This document shows positions 13,503 to 21,836 of a stretch of 25,675 nucleotides of DNA, piece by piece (within the stretch, counting starts at the first letter, position 1; the number at the start of each line of letters is the position of its first letter). Made by a program: the position numbers and the translations under genes. Source of the stretch: a virus. The DNA is taken from positions 1 through 25,675 of the IMG/VR virus record IMGVR_UViG_3300041411_000106; one strand, written 5' to 3'. The notes under the pieces are model-generated. The model did not search any database, was not told the DNA's origin, and saw only the letters and a list, made by a program, of their open reading frames with translations.

Positions 13503-13535
13503 AAAAAACTAAGGGGACCTTGTTGGGGGTCCCCT
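13503..13535 (-). terminator. Leftward intrinsic terminator between fibre chaperone and fibre 2
   Basis: On the minus strand AGGGGACC (13535-13528) pairs with GGTCCCCT (13519-13512) across eight bases, followed by TAG and six T (13508-13503). All eight pairs are perfect. The next gene's ribosome binding site follows immediately, leaving no space for a promoter, so some readthrough is probably required for fibre 2 and everything downstream. Confidence 0.82.
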
Positions 13536-13562
13536 ATTGGTCTTACTGAATTTTAACTTGAC

Positions 13563-14129
13563 TTATTCTGGCCATACCGCTAAGGCATCTACTTCATCAT
13601 AATCTGCAGCAGCGTCGATAGCGGCCTTGATTGGCCAAGCTTTAGTGTAAAGAGACTGGATATAAAACCCAACTTCTAGACCCATGGTAATTAGTTCATC
13701 AGCAGTCATTTCATGCGTAGTGTTACTCTCCGCCTGAAATTTCATTGTGCCAGTAAATCCAGAAGCTTTGAGCAACTGAGCTGAAGTAACCATAGATGAG
13801 ACGTTTAGTAGATCTCGGTTATTTCTAAGCTGAATTACGTCGGTTACTTCGTCTGGGAAAACGTAGGTAAGACCTTTTTCTTCAGTATCTTTCCGGATAC
13901 CGTCGATTTTATCTTTAGCCTGTCGTTTGTAGGTTGGGAGATCTGGCTTATCTGGAAGTTTGGTGGTGGGTTTACCATCTTCTCCTACACAGATAACTCG
14001 ACCTTCCGACTGGGCGGTGAGCAGAGCCGTGTGTTCTGATTTAGTGATTTCCACTCCGTCAGAAGGAATAGTGGTGTGAATTTCATCATCGTAAAAACCA
14101 GCGTTAGACGGGCTGTAAAAAAGAGTCAT
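13563..14129 (-). CDS. Tail fibre assembly chaperone (Tfa-like, DUF4376-type C-terminus)
   Basis: This 188-residue protein follows a fibre gene, as fibre chaperones usually do. The N-terminal third resembles Tfa-type proteins (FYSPSNAGFYDDEIHTTIPS; HTALLTAQSEGRVI), followed by a helical section (YKRQAKDKIDGIRKDTEEKG) and a region with MKFQAESNTTHEMTADELITMG that fits the DUF4376 pattern. Such proteins help fibre trimers fold and may stay bound to the tip. AAGGA lies seven bases before the ATG. With one chaperone for three related fibres, it may serve all of them through their shared C-terminal domains; that is inference. Confidence 0.82.
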   Translation of the reverse strand: MTLFYSPSNAGFYDDEIHTTIPSDGVEITKSEHTALLTAQSEGRVICVGEDGKPTTKLPDKPDLPTYKRQAKDKIDGIRKDTEEKGLTYVFPDEVTDVIQLRNNRDLLNVSSMVTSAQLLKASGFTGTMKFQAESNTTHEMTADELITMGLEVGFYIQSLYTKAWPIKAAIDAAADYDEVDALAVWPE

Positions 14130-14144
14130 CTTATGTTCCTTAAA

Positions 14145-15167
14145 TTAATAACCAATGGCAATTACGGTAGTAGCTACTACTGCACCTATTGTCCCAGTAA
14201 ATCCAGTACACATCAAACTAGCTCCGGAGTTATTCCGGTTATTTATAGTGAGACCAACAATCCCCGCAGTACTCATGGTGTGGTTAGAGGCCAGTGCAAG
14301 TGTAGCAACCGCTGTTGGGAATGCAATTGGATAGGTAAATGCAGTACTGGCAGAAGCAGTAGTGGGCATAGCTACTGGAATCCACTGAAGTATTATGCCT
14401 CCTGGCAATTTTTGGTATCCTGAAGAAAGTACTTGCTGATTACTACCTAAGAAATCAGCGTATTTAACCGCCGCAGAGTTCAGAGTGGAATAATCACTTA
14501 TCAATCCAGCTATATTAACGCTAGAAGTGTAGTTGGCTACTGAACTGTACGCTTTGATGCAATACAGGACAGAAACGTTGCGAGGACGAGTCTCTCCGGC
14601 TGTCAATTTAATGTTTGGACCGGTATTAAGCCAACTGTCTTCTCCAGAAGAGATGTAGGAAACACCGGAAGTAATAGTATTAGTCCCTACTAGGATTCCT
14701 GAAGATGATCCATACGGCCAACTGCCAGTACCTCTAGCAATTTGTATATTTACGAGAGACGCCGTATCATTCACGGGAGTTACGTGGCTGTGATCTTCTG
14801 TCTGGGCATCTTGAGCAGTCTTAATGGCTCGCCCCAAATCTGTTCCACGACCGTTATCCCAACCTCGAAGAAACTCTCCTCGAAGATCCGGAATTACTTG
14901 CGAGGCTCCGCCACCTAAAAAAGCAACAAGTTCCGGAAATGTTCCGGAAGTAACTGTTTGCCCTGAACACGGCAGATACCCTGCAGGAGCTACAGAACCC
15001 CAGTACGGTAGAATCATACCTACGGGTACTGAGTTGTAAAGAACTTCGTCTTTACTCGGTACATTTAGGTTATTTCGTGCAGCAGCTTTATCTGGAATGT
15101 CTGAAAAGTTTTTAGACTTAAAGACTGCACCAGTGATATCTGCCGGGTTTTGACCGAAGATACTCAA
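14145..15167 (-). CDS. Tail fibre protein with tail-collar and gp53-like domains (copy 3)
   Basis: The longest of the three fibres, 340 residues. It starts at TTG 15167, directly after the stop of the preceding gene, with GGAG nine bases upstream; the resulting MSIFGQNP aligns with MSQFGQPP and MSDYFGQSP of the paralogues, which confirms the start. It has NFSDIPDKAAARNNLN, the collar motif PVGMILPYWGSVAPAGYLPC, PDLRGEFLRGWDNGRGTDLG, RPRNVSVLYCIKAYSS, and a C-terminal GYQKLPGGIILQW ending IAIGY. The DNA is more diverged from copies 1 and 2 than these are from each other in the WDNGRG region. Directly followed by the chaperone gene. Confidence 0.88.
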   Translation of the reverse strand: MSIFGQNPADITGAVFKSKNFSDIPDKAAARNNLNVPSKDEVLYNSVPVGMILPYWGSVAPAGYLPCSGQTVTSGTFPELVAFLGGGASQVIPDLRGEFLRGWDNGRGTDLGRAIKTAQDAQTEDHSHVTPVNDTASLVNIQIARGTGSWPYGSSSGILVGTNTITSGVSYISSGEDSWLNTGPNIKLTAGETRPRNVSVLYCIKAYSSVANYTSSVNIAGLISDYSTLNSAAVKYADFLGSNQQVLSSGYQKLPGGIILQWIPVAMPTTASASTAFTYPIAFPTAVATLALASNHTMSTAGIVGLTINNRNNSGASLMCTGFTGTIGAVVATTVIAIGY

Positions 15168-15488
15168 TTAGGTTTTCTCCACGTAAGAGACGTAGGCTTG
15201 AATAAAAGAAGCTGCGTCAGCGGTCATGTAGATTTTCTCCCCAGGGCCTAGTACGAATTTTGGAAGAATCAAAGACCCACCGACGCTTACAGGGGCGTTC
15301 TTGACAAGTACAGTGTAGTTGGAGTCCAACGCTTGAACTTCTACCGTAACACCGTGATAGGCTTCGGTAGCATCGATATTAGAAATGGTCCCGCCAATGA
15401 TGATGGTCTGAATGCCGGTGGTGGCGGTCAGTACTAAAGTTCGAGTGCTACCGATTAGAGCAGATGCTTTTTTGAGTGATGCGGCCAT
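15168..15488 (-). CDS. Small virion structural protein, 106 aa
   Basis: A beta-rich 106-residue protein (TRTLVLTATTGIQTIIIGGT, then VTVEVQALDSNYTVLVKNAP, ending IQAYVSYVEKT). The pattern of an exposed-strand sandwich with KFVLGPGEKIYMTADA resembles small phage tail or decoration proteins such as those near fibre genes. I cannot assign a named family. It starts four bases after the upstream stop codon begins its last triplet spacing and ends exactly where the fibre begins, so it is co-translated with tail genes. Confidence 0.7.
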   Translation of the reverse strand: MAASLKKASALIGSTRTLVLTATTGIQTIIIGGTISNIDATEAYHGVTVEVQALDSNYTVLVKNAPVSVGGSLILPKFVLGPGEKIYMTADAASFIQAYVSYVEKT

Positions 15489-15491
15489 TTC

Positions 15492-16265
15492 TTAAGATCC
15501 GAAAATGATTGCGTTAATTATGGATTCATCACTCAATGCAGAAAGGAGTGAAATCTGATATGCGTTACTTACTAAAAGTTCTACCTGAGTACCATTTGCC
15601 GGAGCAGACGAAGTTGGTAGACTCCAGCTTAGCGTAGTTCCAACGATTGCAGTTATCAGACGACTTTGACCTGCGAAGGGGCCTGTCAGAAAATTTAGAA
15701 TGTATCGTCCGGTAGCTACTGGTAAGGAGTTAAAACCTGCAGAAGTAATGCTGGTAGTAGTTGATCCTGAAGAAACAGTAGCCACTGCAACTACGCTGTG
15801 TGTTGGGAATCTCCATCTATCAACCCCTTTAGTGGCCATGATAGGGTTGCCGCCGTCGTCAGCTGATGTGCAAAGAAAGGAGTTACCGGTAGCCGTAGAA
15901 ACTGCTGGCAGATTGTCTACGGTATCAATATCCCCGAGACGGTCTGTAAGTCTAGCCATTCTTGCCAAAGTATCTTTCGTAACACGCATCTGCACCTGAG
16001 CACCGATGGGGAAAGAGTTTGCAATCGTGCCTTCTTGAGATCTCTCTACGGTGAAACTATCACCGATTCTAGAAATTACCTTACAAACCTCAATGAGGCC
16101 TGCGCTTTCAAAGGTAATTAAGAAAAATTCTTTTGCGCTAGCTATTGTCGGAAATCTACTTCCTTGACCAGAAACGACCGAAAACACGGTATCCGTAGGG
16201 CCAATTGCTAGTAGCAGGGTTGACTTTGCATTGTTCCCGTACAGCTGGATATCAGTCGAGGACAT
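15492..16265 (-). CDS. Tail or fibre-network structural protein, 257 aa
   Basis: The N-terminal half (STLLLAIGPTDTVFSVVSGQ, GSRFPTIASAKEFFLITFE, VCKVISRIGDSFTVERSQEG, GAQVQMRVTKDTL) follows a layout common to phage appendage proteins: rigid beta domain with a conserved RxGDxxTVxRxQEGT motif. The C-terminal half is Ser and Thr rich with further strands. It probably links fibres to the baseplate, as similar proteins are found upstream of fibre genes; that is inference. The ATG overlaps the preceding gene by 14 bases. Confidence 0.75.
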   Translation of the reverse strand: MSSTDIQLYGNNAKSTLLLAIGPTDTVFSVVSGQGSRFPTIASAKEFFLITFESAGLIEVCKVISRIGDSFTVERSQEGTIANSFPIGAQVQMRVTKDTLARMARLTDRLGDIDTVDNLPAVSTATGNSFLCTSADDGGNPIMATKGVDRWRFPTHSVVAVATVSSGSTTTSITSAGFNSLPVATGRYILNFLTGPFAGQSRLITAIVGTTLSWSLPTSSAPANGTQVELLVSNAYQISLLSALSDESIINAIIFGS

Positions 16266-16614
16266 AAGTTTTAGTAGACTCTTTTTCGGAGTTGAATTCT
16301 TTTACGAATTTTTGAAGAGACCCTTTTAGATTAAGGATTACTTCGTCCACGTTATGGGTGGTGTCTACCAGTATTTTAATAGTGGAAGCTCTTACCCAAG
16401 GGGACTTTGATATTGGTATTGCTACGCCGGTCCATCTAGGTATCTTAGTCATATCGGAGATGGTTACTACCGAATGCCAACTCCCCAACGTGGTGGTCCC
16501 GGAATTTTCATAGACGAAGATATCCGTCGGTATGGTACCTCCAGCCCCTAGAGAACCGGTTATGCTCCAACCGTCATTGGTCAATCTTTTGGTGATGGTG
16601 ACTGAGTTAGTCAA
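16252..16614 (-). CDS. Virion structural protein, 120 aa
   Basis: The frame is open from 16704 but its only credible start is TTG 16614, one base after the stop of the preceding gene, with AAGG nine bases upstream. That gives MTNSVTITKRLTNDG. The chain is beta-rich in its first two thirds (GWSITGSLGAGGTIPTDIFV; SWHSVVTISDMTKIPRWTGV) and ends with a helical, Lys/Glu-rich tail (LQKFVKEFNSEKESTK). I do not recognise a family. Place and composition suggest a small baseplate or tail component. Confidence 0.68.
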   Translation of the reverse strand: MTNSVTITKRLTNDGWSITGSLGAGGTIPTDIFVYENSGTTTLGSWHSVVTISDMTKIPRWTGVAIPISKSPWVRASTIKILVDTTHNVDEVILNLKGSLQKFVKEFNSEKESTKTYVLD

Positions 16615-16615
16615 A

Positions 16616-17095
16616 TTACACCGCCTTGATTGACCATTCGAAGTGAAGACCGAATTCAGAAGTTTTAGGAACAGCTGGGAAGTTCTTAACGTTGAAAATA
16701 GCACCGGACGCTTTGAATAATCCTGCCTCAGTAATCTTCAAACCATTTCCTTCAGATTGATCCAAATCCGCTAGATAAGTAACTTTTACATCTAGTGGAT
16801 ATTCTACGTAGGAAGTCTGTACTGAAATTTGAGGAGTGATGAGATCAGTCTGCTCCGCATTTTCAGGTTTTGGAAAAAGACCTTCTGGGTCAATAGCCCC
16901 TCCTGTCCCCAGTTTGAACGTAGTAATACGATCCTGGACAAAAGACGGGTTATAAAGGGCTGAAAGCAAATGGAGCTTTGCAAGCCTGATAATTAGGTTT
17001 TTTTTAAGAAAGATCTCTTCCTTGGTGCCGTCGGGAAATACCTTCCAAGCACCCAGAGTTCCTTCAACAACTTCCCAACCTGATCTGATTTTCAT
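16616..17095 (-). CDS. Tail structural protein, 159 aa
   Basis: A 159-residue protein with KLGTGGAIDPEGLFPKP in the middle and, at the end, LKITEAGLFKASGAIFNVKN followed by FPAVPKTSEFGLHFEWSIKAV. This ITEAGLF...FNxKxF...KTxxFxLxFxWxI pattern is familiar from phage tail proteins near the baseplate, where it lies in the fibre-attachment region. It has no enzymatic motif. The ribosome binding site (AGAGG) is unusually far from the ATG, about 12 bases. A run of eight A on the coding strand (16998-17005) is noted and discounted as a frameshift site. Confidence 0.74.
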   Translation of the reverse strand: MKIRSGWEVVEGTLGAWKVFPDGTKEEIFLKKNLIIRLAKLHLLSALYNPSFVQDRITTFKLGTGGAIDPEGLFPKPENAEQTDLITPQISVQTSYVEYPLDVKVTYLADLDQSEGNGLKITEAGLFKASGAIFNVKNFPAVPKTSEFGLHFEWSIKAV

Positions 17096-17114
17096 TTAGA
17101 GCGTAATTCCTCTG

Positions 17115-19349
17115 TTAAGCCGGGGGATTTATATCCGCTCCGAGAATGGCATCGACACTAATTTTAGCTGAACCCCTTGTCTTTGGAGCATTCAGATTTA
17201 CAAGATCGGAGTAGGTAAGGCCTGTAACTGGAGCTCCCGAAGGATCTTCGTTTATACCATTTGCGTTTATAGTATGCGAAGAAGGAGTGCCGCCGTCGTT
17301 CAGTATCCCGCCTCGGGTCATGTATATCGGGGCGTTAATAGCCGGGGCCAATCCTCTAGTCATAGGCATGTTAGCCTGAGCTATTCTAATGGTGTCGGGA
17401 TCCGACATTAGGGCTACCGATTTGTAATTGATTGCGGATCCTGAGTACGACGAAGTAATCCAGTAGACTGCATAAGTCTGTTCGTAGATCTGAGTGCATA
17501 GAAGGTAATCCGTTTCTCGGATCTCGGTTACCGGAGGTTTATACGTACCCAAGGCACTATCAGGTACGAAGTTACCTGCGTAGTTCCCCTTCGGACCTTT
17601 TGTAAATACCGTGGTGTATTTTTCAATCATTAATTGATATTGAGAAATTTGTACACCTTCGTTAATTCCAAGATCGTTTATTGCCCCGTCAGTCCAGTAT
17701 GGCTGCATGAGAGTAAACGCGGATCCACCTTCTGGTACTGGGACCGTGATAGATCTGAACCTAGTTTGAAGATCGGCAAGTGTAGTTATGTACAGAGGTA
17801 CCGACCACATGTTTATCGGTATGAACTCCGGCCAAGGGTCGTAGCATTGCCCGGTATGATCTGGTAACTGGATATCCCGGGCGTACGCAATTTTGGACCG
17901 AAGATGTGGGACATTACGATCATCCCTACGAAACTTAGCGGCCATCAACGCTTTTTCATAACCAGTATTTTCTCTAAGTGCAGAGGGCCTGTTTATGAAT
18001 CCTGTAGCATTACCGCCCATAACTGGGGAGGTGATCCCGTTAGTGTAGGGGTCTAGTCCCAGAACAGAATATTCATGCTGACCTAGGTTGGAGCGAATCC
18101 ATTTCGGACAGCCACGATGCACCGGATCTTGAGCGTTTCTTCTCATGCGGGCAATCTGGGCAAATACCAAGTCACAACGATTGGTATCTCTACGAGTAGA
18201 AGTCTCCTCTTCGATAAGTCGAATTATTTCATCTTCGATAGGTACCGACCAAATGTAGATCGGAGTAGTGTACGAAGGCTTGACTCTCTTAATGATATCG
18301 CCGAGTTGCTGAAATGATTCGATATTTTTAAAAGTAGTGACGTTTACCTTTACCAAGAAGGTGTGATGACGTAGGTAGTTACGCATTAAGTAATCTGCGT
18401 AAGTGCCGGGCTTAGCGTATGAGTCCGGTTGATCCTCTGGAACGTACGGGAGTAGAGATTTCGGAATCTCTAGGTTTATCCACCAGTCACCATCTGTGAC
18501 GTAATCTTTCACTTCAACCCAGGTAGTTACTTCGTCACCCACGGTAAGAGTGTCACCTTCCGAAACGGTAGGAATAAGACCGAATGGCAGGATGTACGAG
18601 TTCAAATCTGTAATTACGAAATACTGACCTGAGCCTGGGTATTTTCTAATCGAAAGAACGGTTTCGTTGTCCCTTGCCAAAGGAACTCCTAAGGCAACAT
18701 TGAGCCCTCGGCGAACCATAGCCAGGTCAGGACCGTGGACGTAGAGATAGAATAGTCCGTATAGAAAATCCTTATACTTTTCAGTGGATTCTTGTGGATC
18801 TACCCCTATCAACTTTCCGTAGTGGTTGTACATCATCTTTTCGTCAGTTTCGACGTCGATTGCCCACAGGGCTATTTCTTCGAAACCAGCCGAGTTAACT
18901 CTGCGAGGAAATTTATCATCAAAAGGGTCTGACGCAAATTGAATAGTATTCGCATCAATGTCGATCAGATAGTTGGTACTGTCTTCATATGTGACCGTGG
19001 CGAGAAATGGTCGATTGGCCAAGTACCGGGCATCTTGAAGACCTTCCGGCAGAGTGTATGTAGCCAATGAGCCTTGGACGAAGTCTTTTTTAGAAATCAA
19101 GACGAGCTTCAACTGAGTCCCTATGTTCGTCTGGATATCTTCCAGAGTAATGGAACTTGTCAGTTGAAGAAATCGGCTGTAAACATCTGAGGCTATGATC
19201 GCGTTTGCTTCTAGGAGCAAATCTATTTTTTCAGAATCTTCGAATAGGAGGTGCCAGAAATCAGACAGACCATACAGCATGGTCATATTTCGGGTAGAAC
19301 CCTCTTCTGATTGAAAAAATCCGGTAGAGCCATCGAATTCAGAACGCAT
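17115..19349 (-). CDS. Large baseplate or tail protein, 744 aa
   Basis: A 744-residue protein directly coupled to the baseplate J-like gene by a TAATG junction, which places it where contractile phages keep wedge or tail-protein-I equivalents. The N-terminus is helical and acidic (FWHLLFEDSEKIDLLLEANA). Residues about 200-225 (YKDFLYGLFYLYVHGPDLAM, RRGLNVALGVPLA) resemble the segment of wedge proteins that handles a short helical bundle. Two WSVP motifs occur, IYIWSVPIEDEI and NMWSVPLYITTL. No enzymatic signature is found. The T4 gp7-like or wedge role is inferred from order and size; I cannot align it confidently to a named family. Confidence 0.74.
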   Translation of the reverse strand: MRSEFDGSTGFFQSEEGSTRNMTMLYGLSDFWHLLFEDSEKIDLLLEANAIIASDVYSRFLQLTSSITLEDIQTNIGTQLKLVLISKKDFVQGSLATYTLPEGLQDARYLANRPFLATVTYEDSTNYLIDIDANTIQFASDPFDDKFPRRVNSAGFEEIALWAIDVETDEKMMYNHYGKLIGVDPQESTEKYKDFLYGLFYLYVHGPDLAMVRRGLNVALGVPLARDNETVLSIRKYPGSGQYFVITDLNSYILPFGLIPTVSEGDTLTVGDEVTTWVEVKDYVTDGDWWINLEIPKSLLPYVPEDQPDSYAKPGTYADYLMRNYLRHHTFLVKVNVTTFKNIESFQQLGDIIKRVKPSYTTPIYIWSVPIEDEIIRLIEEETSTRRDTNRCDLVFAQIARMRRNAQDPVHRGCPKWIRSNLGQHEYSVLGLDPYTNGITSPVMGGNATGFINRPSALRENTGYEKALMAAKFRRDDRNVPHLRSKIAYARDIQLPDHTGQCYDPWPEFIPINMWSVPLYITTLADLQTRFRSITVPVPEGGSAFTLMQPYWTDGAINDLGINEGVQISQYQLMIEKYTTVFTKGPKGNYAGNFVPDSALGTYKPPVTEIRETDYLLCTQIYEQTYAVYWITSSYSGSAINYKSVALMSDPDTIRIAQANMPMTRGLAPAINAPIYMTRGGILNDGGTPSSHTINANGINEDPSGAPVTGLTYSDLVNLNAPKTRGSAKISVDAILGADINPPA

Positions 19350-21295
19350 TAAAGATACTCATTCGCCGTAGTTAGGGACTCAAGCATGAAGATTGCAGTA
19401 CGGTCAGAAGGATCAAGGAAATCTGAGATAACTCCGTCTACTGGAGGTATGTTATCACGGTGGAAATATCTGTAGCTCACATCGATTGGAGTTTTGATAG
19501 TAATCACTCCAGCCTTGTTAAGCAGTGAAATTAGATCTGCCATAATAAATGGAGCACCTGGATCCAATGAATCTAGGTATTCTTTTGCAACTCCGGCACA
19601 CTCCACTGCGCTTGGAGGGGCGCTGTTATAACCGACGATGTTCATCGACAGATAGTAGATGTTGTATCCGCGAGCCAGTATGTCCCCGGCAAGAACCTTT
19701 CGAGTTTCTTGGTTCATATACGTCTGTATACCGTCAAGTCCCTGTAACCCAAGAGTAGTAAAGCTAACGGTTTTATTTGCGTTCTCTACTCCGAAATTTG
19801 CATGGATAGTCTGAAGTGGAGACAGTCCATTATCCTGCATGTAATTAGTCAAAGTTAGGAGTGGGGCACCCGTTGCTGGTGACGATAGGGTCGCAGCGTT
19901 AGTAACGGTGAGAGTGTCTTTAGTTACGGTATTGACTAAGAACCAACCGTTGTATCCAGACTGAGCAGCACCGGTAAGCAGGACATAACGTCCGGCAATA
20001 ACACCGTGATCCGCAGAAGTGACCGTAACTACGTTTCCAGACTTTGTGAATGAAGCGTTTAGTACTTTCCGGTTAGGGTACGTTACTTCGAATGCAGTCA
20101 ACGTTTTTGCAATTATAGTACCGGTAGGGACAGATGCAGGAGTGCTTGGAAGTACGTAGGTGAAGGTGTTCGGATTGCTTACTAAAGATACTGAGAAAGA
20201 CCCGTTGTATACGGTAGGAGTTGCCCCGCTGATAATGATGGCCTGACCTACGGTGAATCCATGGGCAGTGGCATTGACTGTGGCGATATTCCCAGAAAAA
20301 GTAATATTAGTAACTGAGACGTTTCTGTATACGGGCACGGTATCTTCTTCCGCCCCACCGGATATAGTGCTTCTTTCTAGTTCAAGGTACGGTCCTACTA
20401 CTTCCGCAATACCATTTGCATCAGTTGGGTACTGAAGGACTTGAGTCTGCAACGGAACGCGAGTATAGACGTCGGTCTTGCCTCCGATATGGATAAGGAT
20501 CGGATCTACTGCTGGCGGAGCCATTACTGTGACTTGATCTCGATACATCTCTTCGTCACCGTACCCAACGGTAGTAACGGCAGTGATGTAATCGAAGTCT
20601 TCTCGCAGACGTGCGTCGATAGACGGAACGTTAATAAGGTTGCGAGTAGAAACTGCGGTCTTAGTACGTGCGATGAAATTAGTGTTGGTTTCAGTAACCG
20701 ATGCCATTTCTCTCAGGTAGTTGATCTCTCCACGAAGGAAATAAGCATCGAAGTTAGAGAAATACAAAAGGCTACCAGAAGTTAGGTCGTAGTCATTACC
20801 CTCTTTATCTGCTACCAAATCTATGTCGACATAGTACTCACCGGAAAAACTTTCGTACTGAAGTTCGGCGGGTGAAAAAGAGTAAGTGTTTACTGGATAG
20901 AACTTCTTGATGTTATCTGGTGAGAAGAACACCTCAGTACCTACTGTTATATTTTTCTTAGTTGCAAAAAATAGACGGGCACTGATTACTGATTTTTTCC
21001 CAGCTTTACGCTCTACAAACCAGTTTGACAAAATCTTGTCTACGATTTCTGTAGGAGAGTTATCAGTTACTCCCGGAAGAGTGTTCTGAGAAAAATAGTA
21101 GATGACTGCTTTGTTCACCAAAGCGAGAAGAGTTGCCGAAGGACGGATGACCAAATCTCTAAGGCCTGTACCCTGACGAAGATCTAGGTCTGGATATCTT
21201 GACGATAGGATTTTTTCAGCAGCCATTTCTGCTTGAAGGATTTCGTCTTGAGATACTTCAAGACCAGGTAGTACTGTATAGAGATCGGTAGCCAC
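19349..21295 (-). CDS. Baseplate J-like (T4 gp6-like) wedge protein
   Basis: A 648-residue protein from a GTG start with AGGA nine bases upstream. The N-terminus (LPGLEVSQDEILQAEMAAEK, RYPDLDLRQGTGLRDLVIRP) and the core (TAVTTVGYGDEEMYRDQVTV, LIHIGGKTDVYTRVPLQTQV) fit baseplate J/gp47 and gp6-like proteins, which dimerise to form the inner ring of the baseplate wedge. Residues about 331-382 and 415-468 are two related beta modules, apparently inserted into the usual chain. The C-terminus (AGVAKEYLDSLDPGAPFIMA, DLISLLNKAGVITI) is also typical. It follows a gpW/gp25-like gene, the standard order in contractile tails. Confidence 0.85.
   Translation of the reverse strand: MATDLYTVLPGLEVSQDEILQAEMAAEKILSSRYPDLDLRQGTGLRDLVIRPSATLLALVNKAVIYYFSQNTLPGVTDNSPTEIVDKILSNWFVERKAGKKSVISARLFFATKKNITVGTEVFFSPDNIKKFYPVNTYSFSPAELQYESFSGEYYVDIDLVADKEGNDYDLTSGSLLYFSNFDAYFLRGEINYLREMASVTETNTNFIARTKTAVSTRNLINVPSIDARLREDFDYITAVTTVGYGDEEMYRDQVTVMAPPAVDPILIHIGGKTDVYTRVPLQTQVLQYPTDANGIAEVVGPYLELERSTISGGAEEDTVPVYRNVSVTNITFSGNIATVNATAHGFTVGQAIIISGATPTVYNGSFSVSLVSNPNTFTYVLPSTPASVPTGTIIAKTLTAFEVTYPNRKVLNASFTKSGNVVTVTSADHGVIAGRYVLLTGAAQSGYNGWFLVNTVTKDTLTVTNAATLSSPATGAPLLTLTNYMQDNGLSPLQTIHANFGVENANKTVSFTTLGLQGLDGIQTYMNQETRKVLAGDILARGYNIYYLSMNIVGYNSAPPSAVECAGVAKEYLDSLDPGAPFIMADLISLLNKAGVITIKTPIDVSYRYFHRDNIPPVDGVISDFLDPSDRTAIFMLESLTTANEYL
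19892..20305 (-). repeat. Two tandem beta modules within the baseplate J-like protein
   Basis: Residues about 331-382 and 415-468 both follow SGNxxTVxxxxHGxxxGxxxxxxGAxxxxYNGxFxVxxV. Compare SGNIATVNATAHGFTVG with SGNVVTVTSADHGVIAG, and VYNGSFSV with GYNGWFLV. They are diverged copies of one domain, similar to surface-exposed beta modules in many phage structural proteins. The copies are related in protein, not obviously in DNA. Confidence 0.7.
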
Positions 21296-21325
21296 GTAGA
21301 CCAGTCCTGATTGGAGCTGGCCGTG

Positions 21326-21835
21326 TTATTCAGCCAGTCTCATGTCCAATTGCGGGAACGGTATCGCTACTTGAGCGCGTTCACCTGCACGAGTGATTAG
21401 GTATAGAAACATTGTAATAGATTCTTCCCCAACATCTATCGCCAGAACCTGAACTCGGTCAAGCTGGCTTGTAAGATCGCCGGAAGATCTATTTAGTATG
21501 TATTTTACCTGAGCCTCTGCATCCGTTATCTCATCGACCAACTCTGCTTCTACGTTTGCCGCAGTACCTACTCGGTTTGCGTACATAGCCAATGCAGAAA
21601 ATTTAGTCCCTTTGTTTGGCCTCAGGGCATCCGAGCCACGGGTAGTCATCAGTGTAAGAAGAAACGTCTGAGCTACTTTTTGAATACCCGTTATCTTACG
21701 CGGGGTATTCGTCAACGTGAAATCTACGGCACCTACGGGGAATCCACCCGAGAAATCCATAAGCAACATATCATATGTGCCTCCGGCTTCCAGGTTGTTT
21801 GAGATACCTAATCTGAGAAGTTTTCCTGCGGCCAT
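21326..21835 (-). CDS. Baseplate wedge protein, gpW/gp25-like
   Basis: A 169-residue protein containing TGIQKVAQTFLLTLMTTRGS followed by DALRPNKGTKF. This matches the gpW/gp25 pattern (a helix, then a short G-rich turn and DPxxGT), the family of T4 gp25 and P2 gpW, which start sheath assembly at the baseplate. Strands such as ITMFLYLITRAG lie near the C-terminus. The N-terminal 50 residues are additional to a minimal gp25. The gene precedes the baseplate J-like gene, as expected. Assignment is by motif and gene order, not by search. Confidence 0.72.
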   Translation of the reverse strand: MAAGKLLRLGISNNLEAGGTYDMLLMDFSGGFPVGAVDFTLTNTPRKITGIQKVAQTFLLTLMTTRGSDALRPNKGTKFSALAMYANRVGTAANVEAELVDEITDAEAQVKYILNRSSGDLTSQLDRVQVLAIDVGEESITMFLYLITRAGERAQVAIPFPQLDMRLAE

Positions 21836-21836
21836 A

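Noticed and set aside
16998-17005. Run of eight A on the coding strand with an A AAA AAC slippery heptamer in the 159-aa tail protein gene
   Set aside because: A -1 slip here reaches a stop after about 15 codons and would only truncate the protein; no downstream gene is joined.
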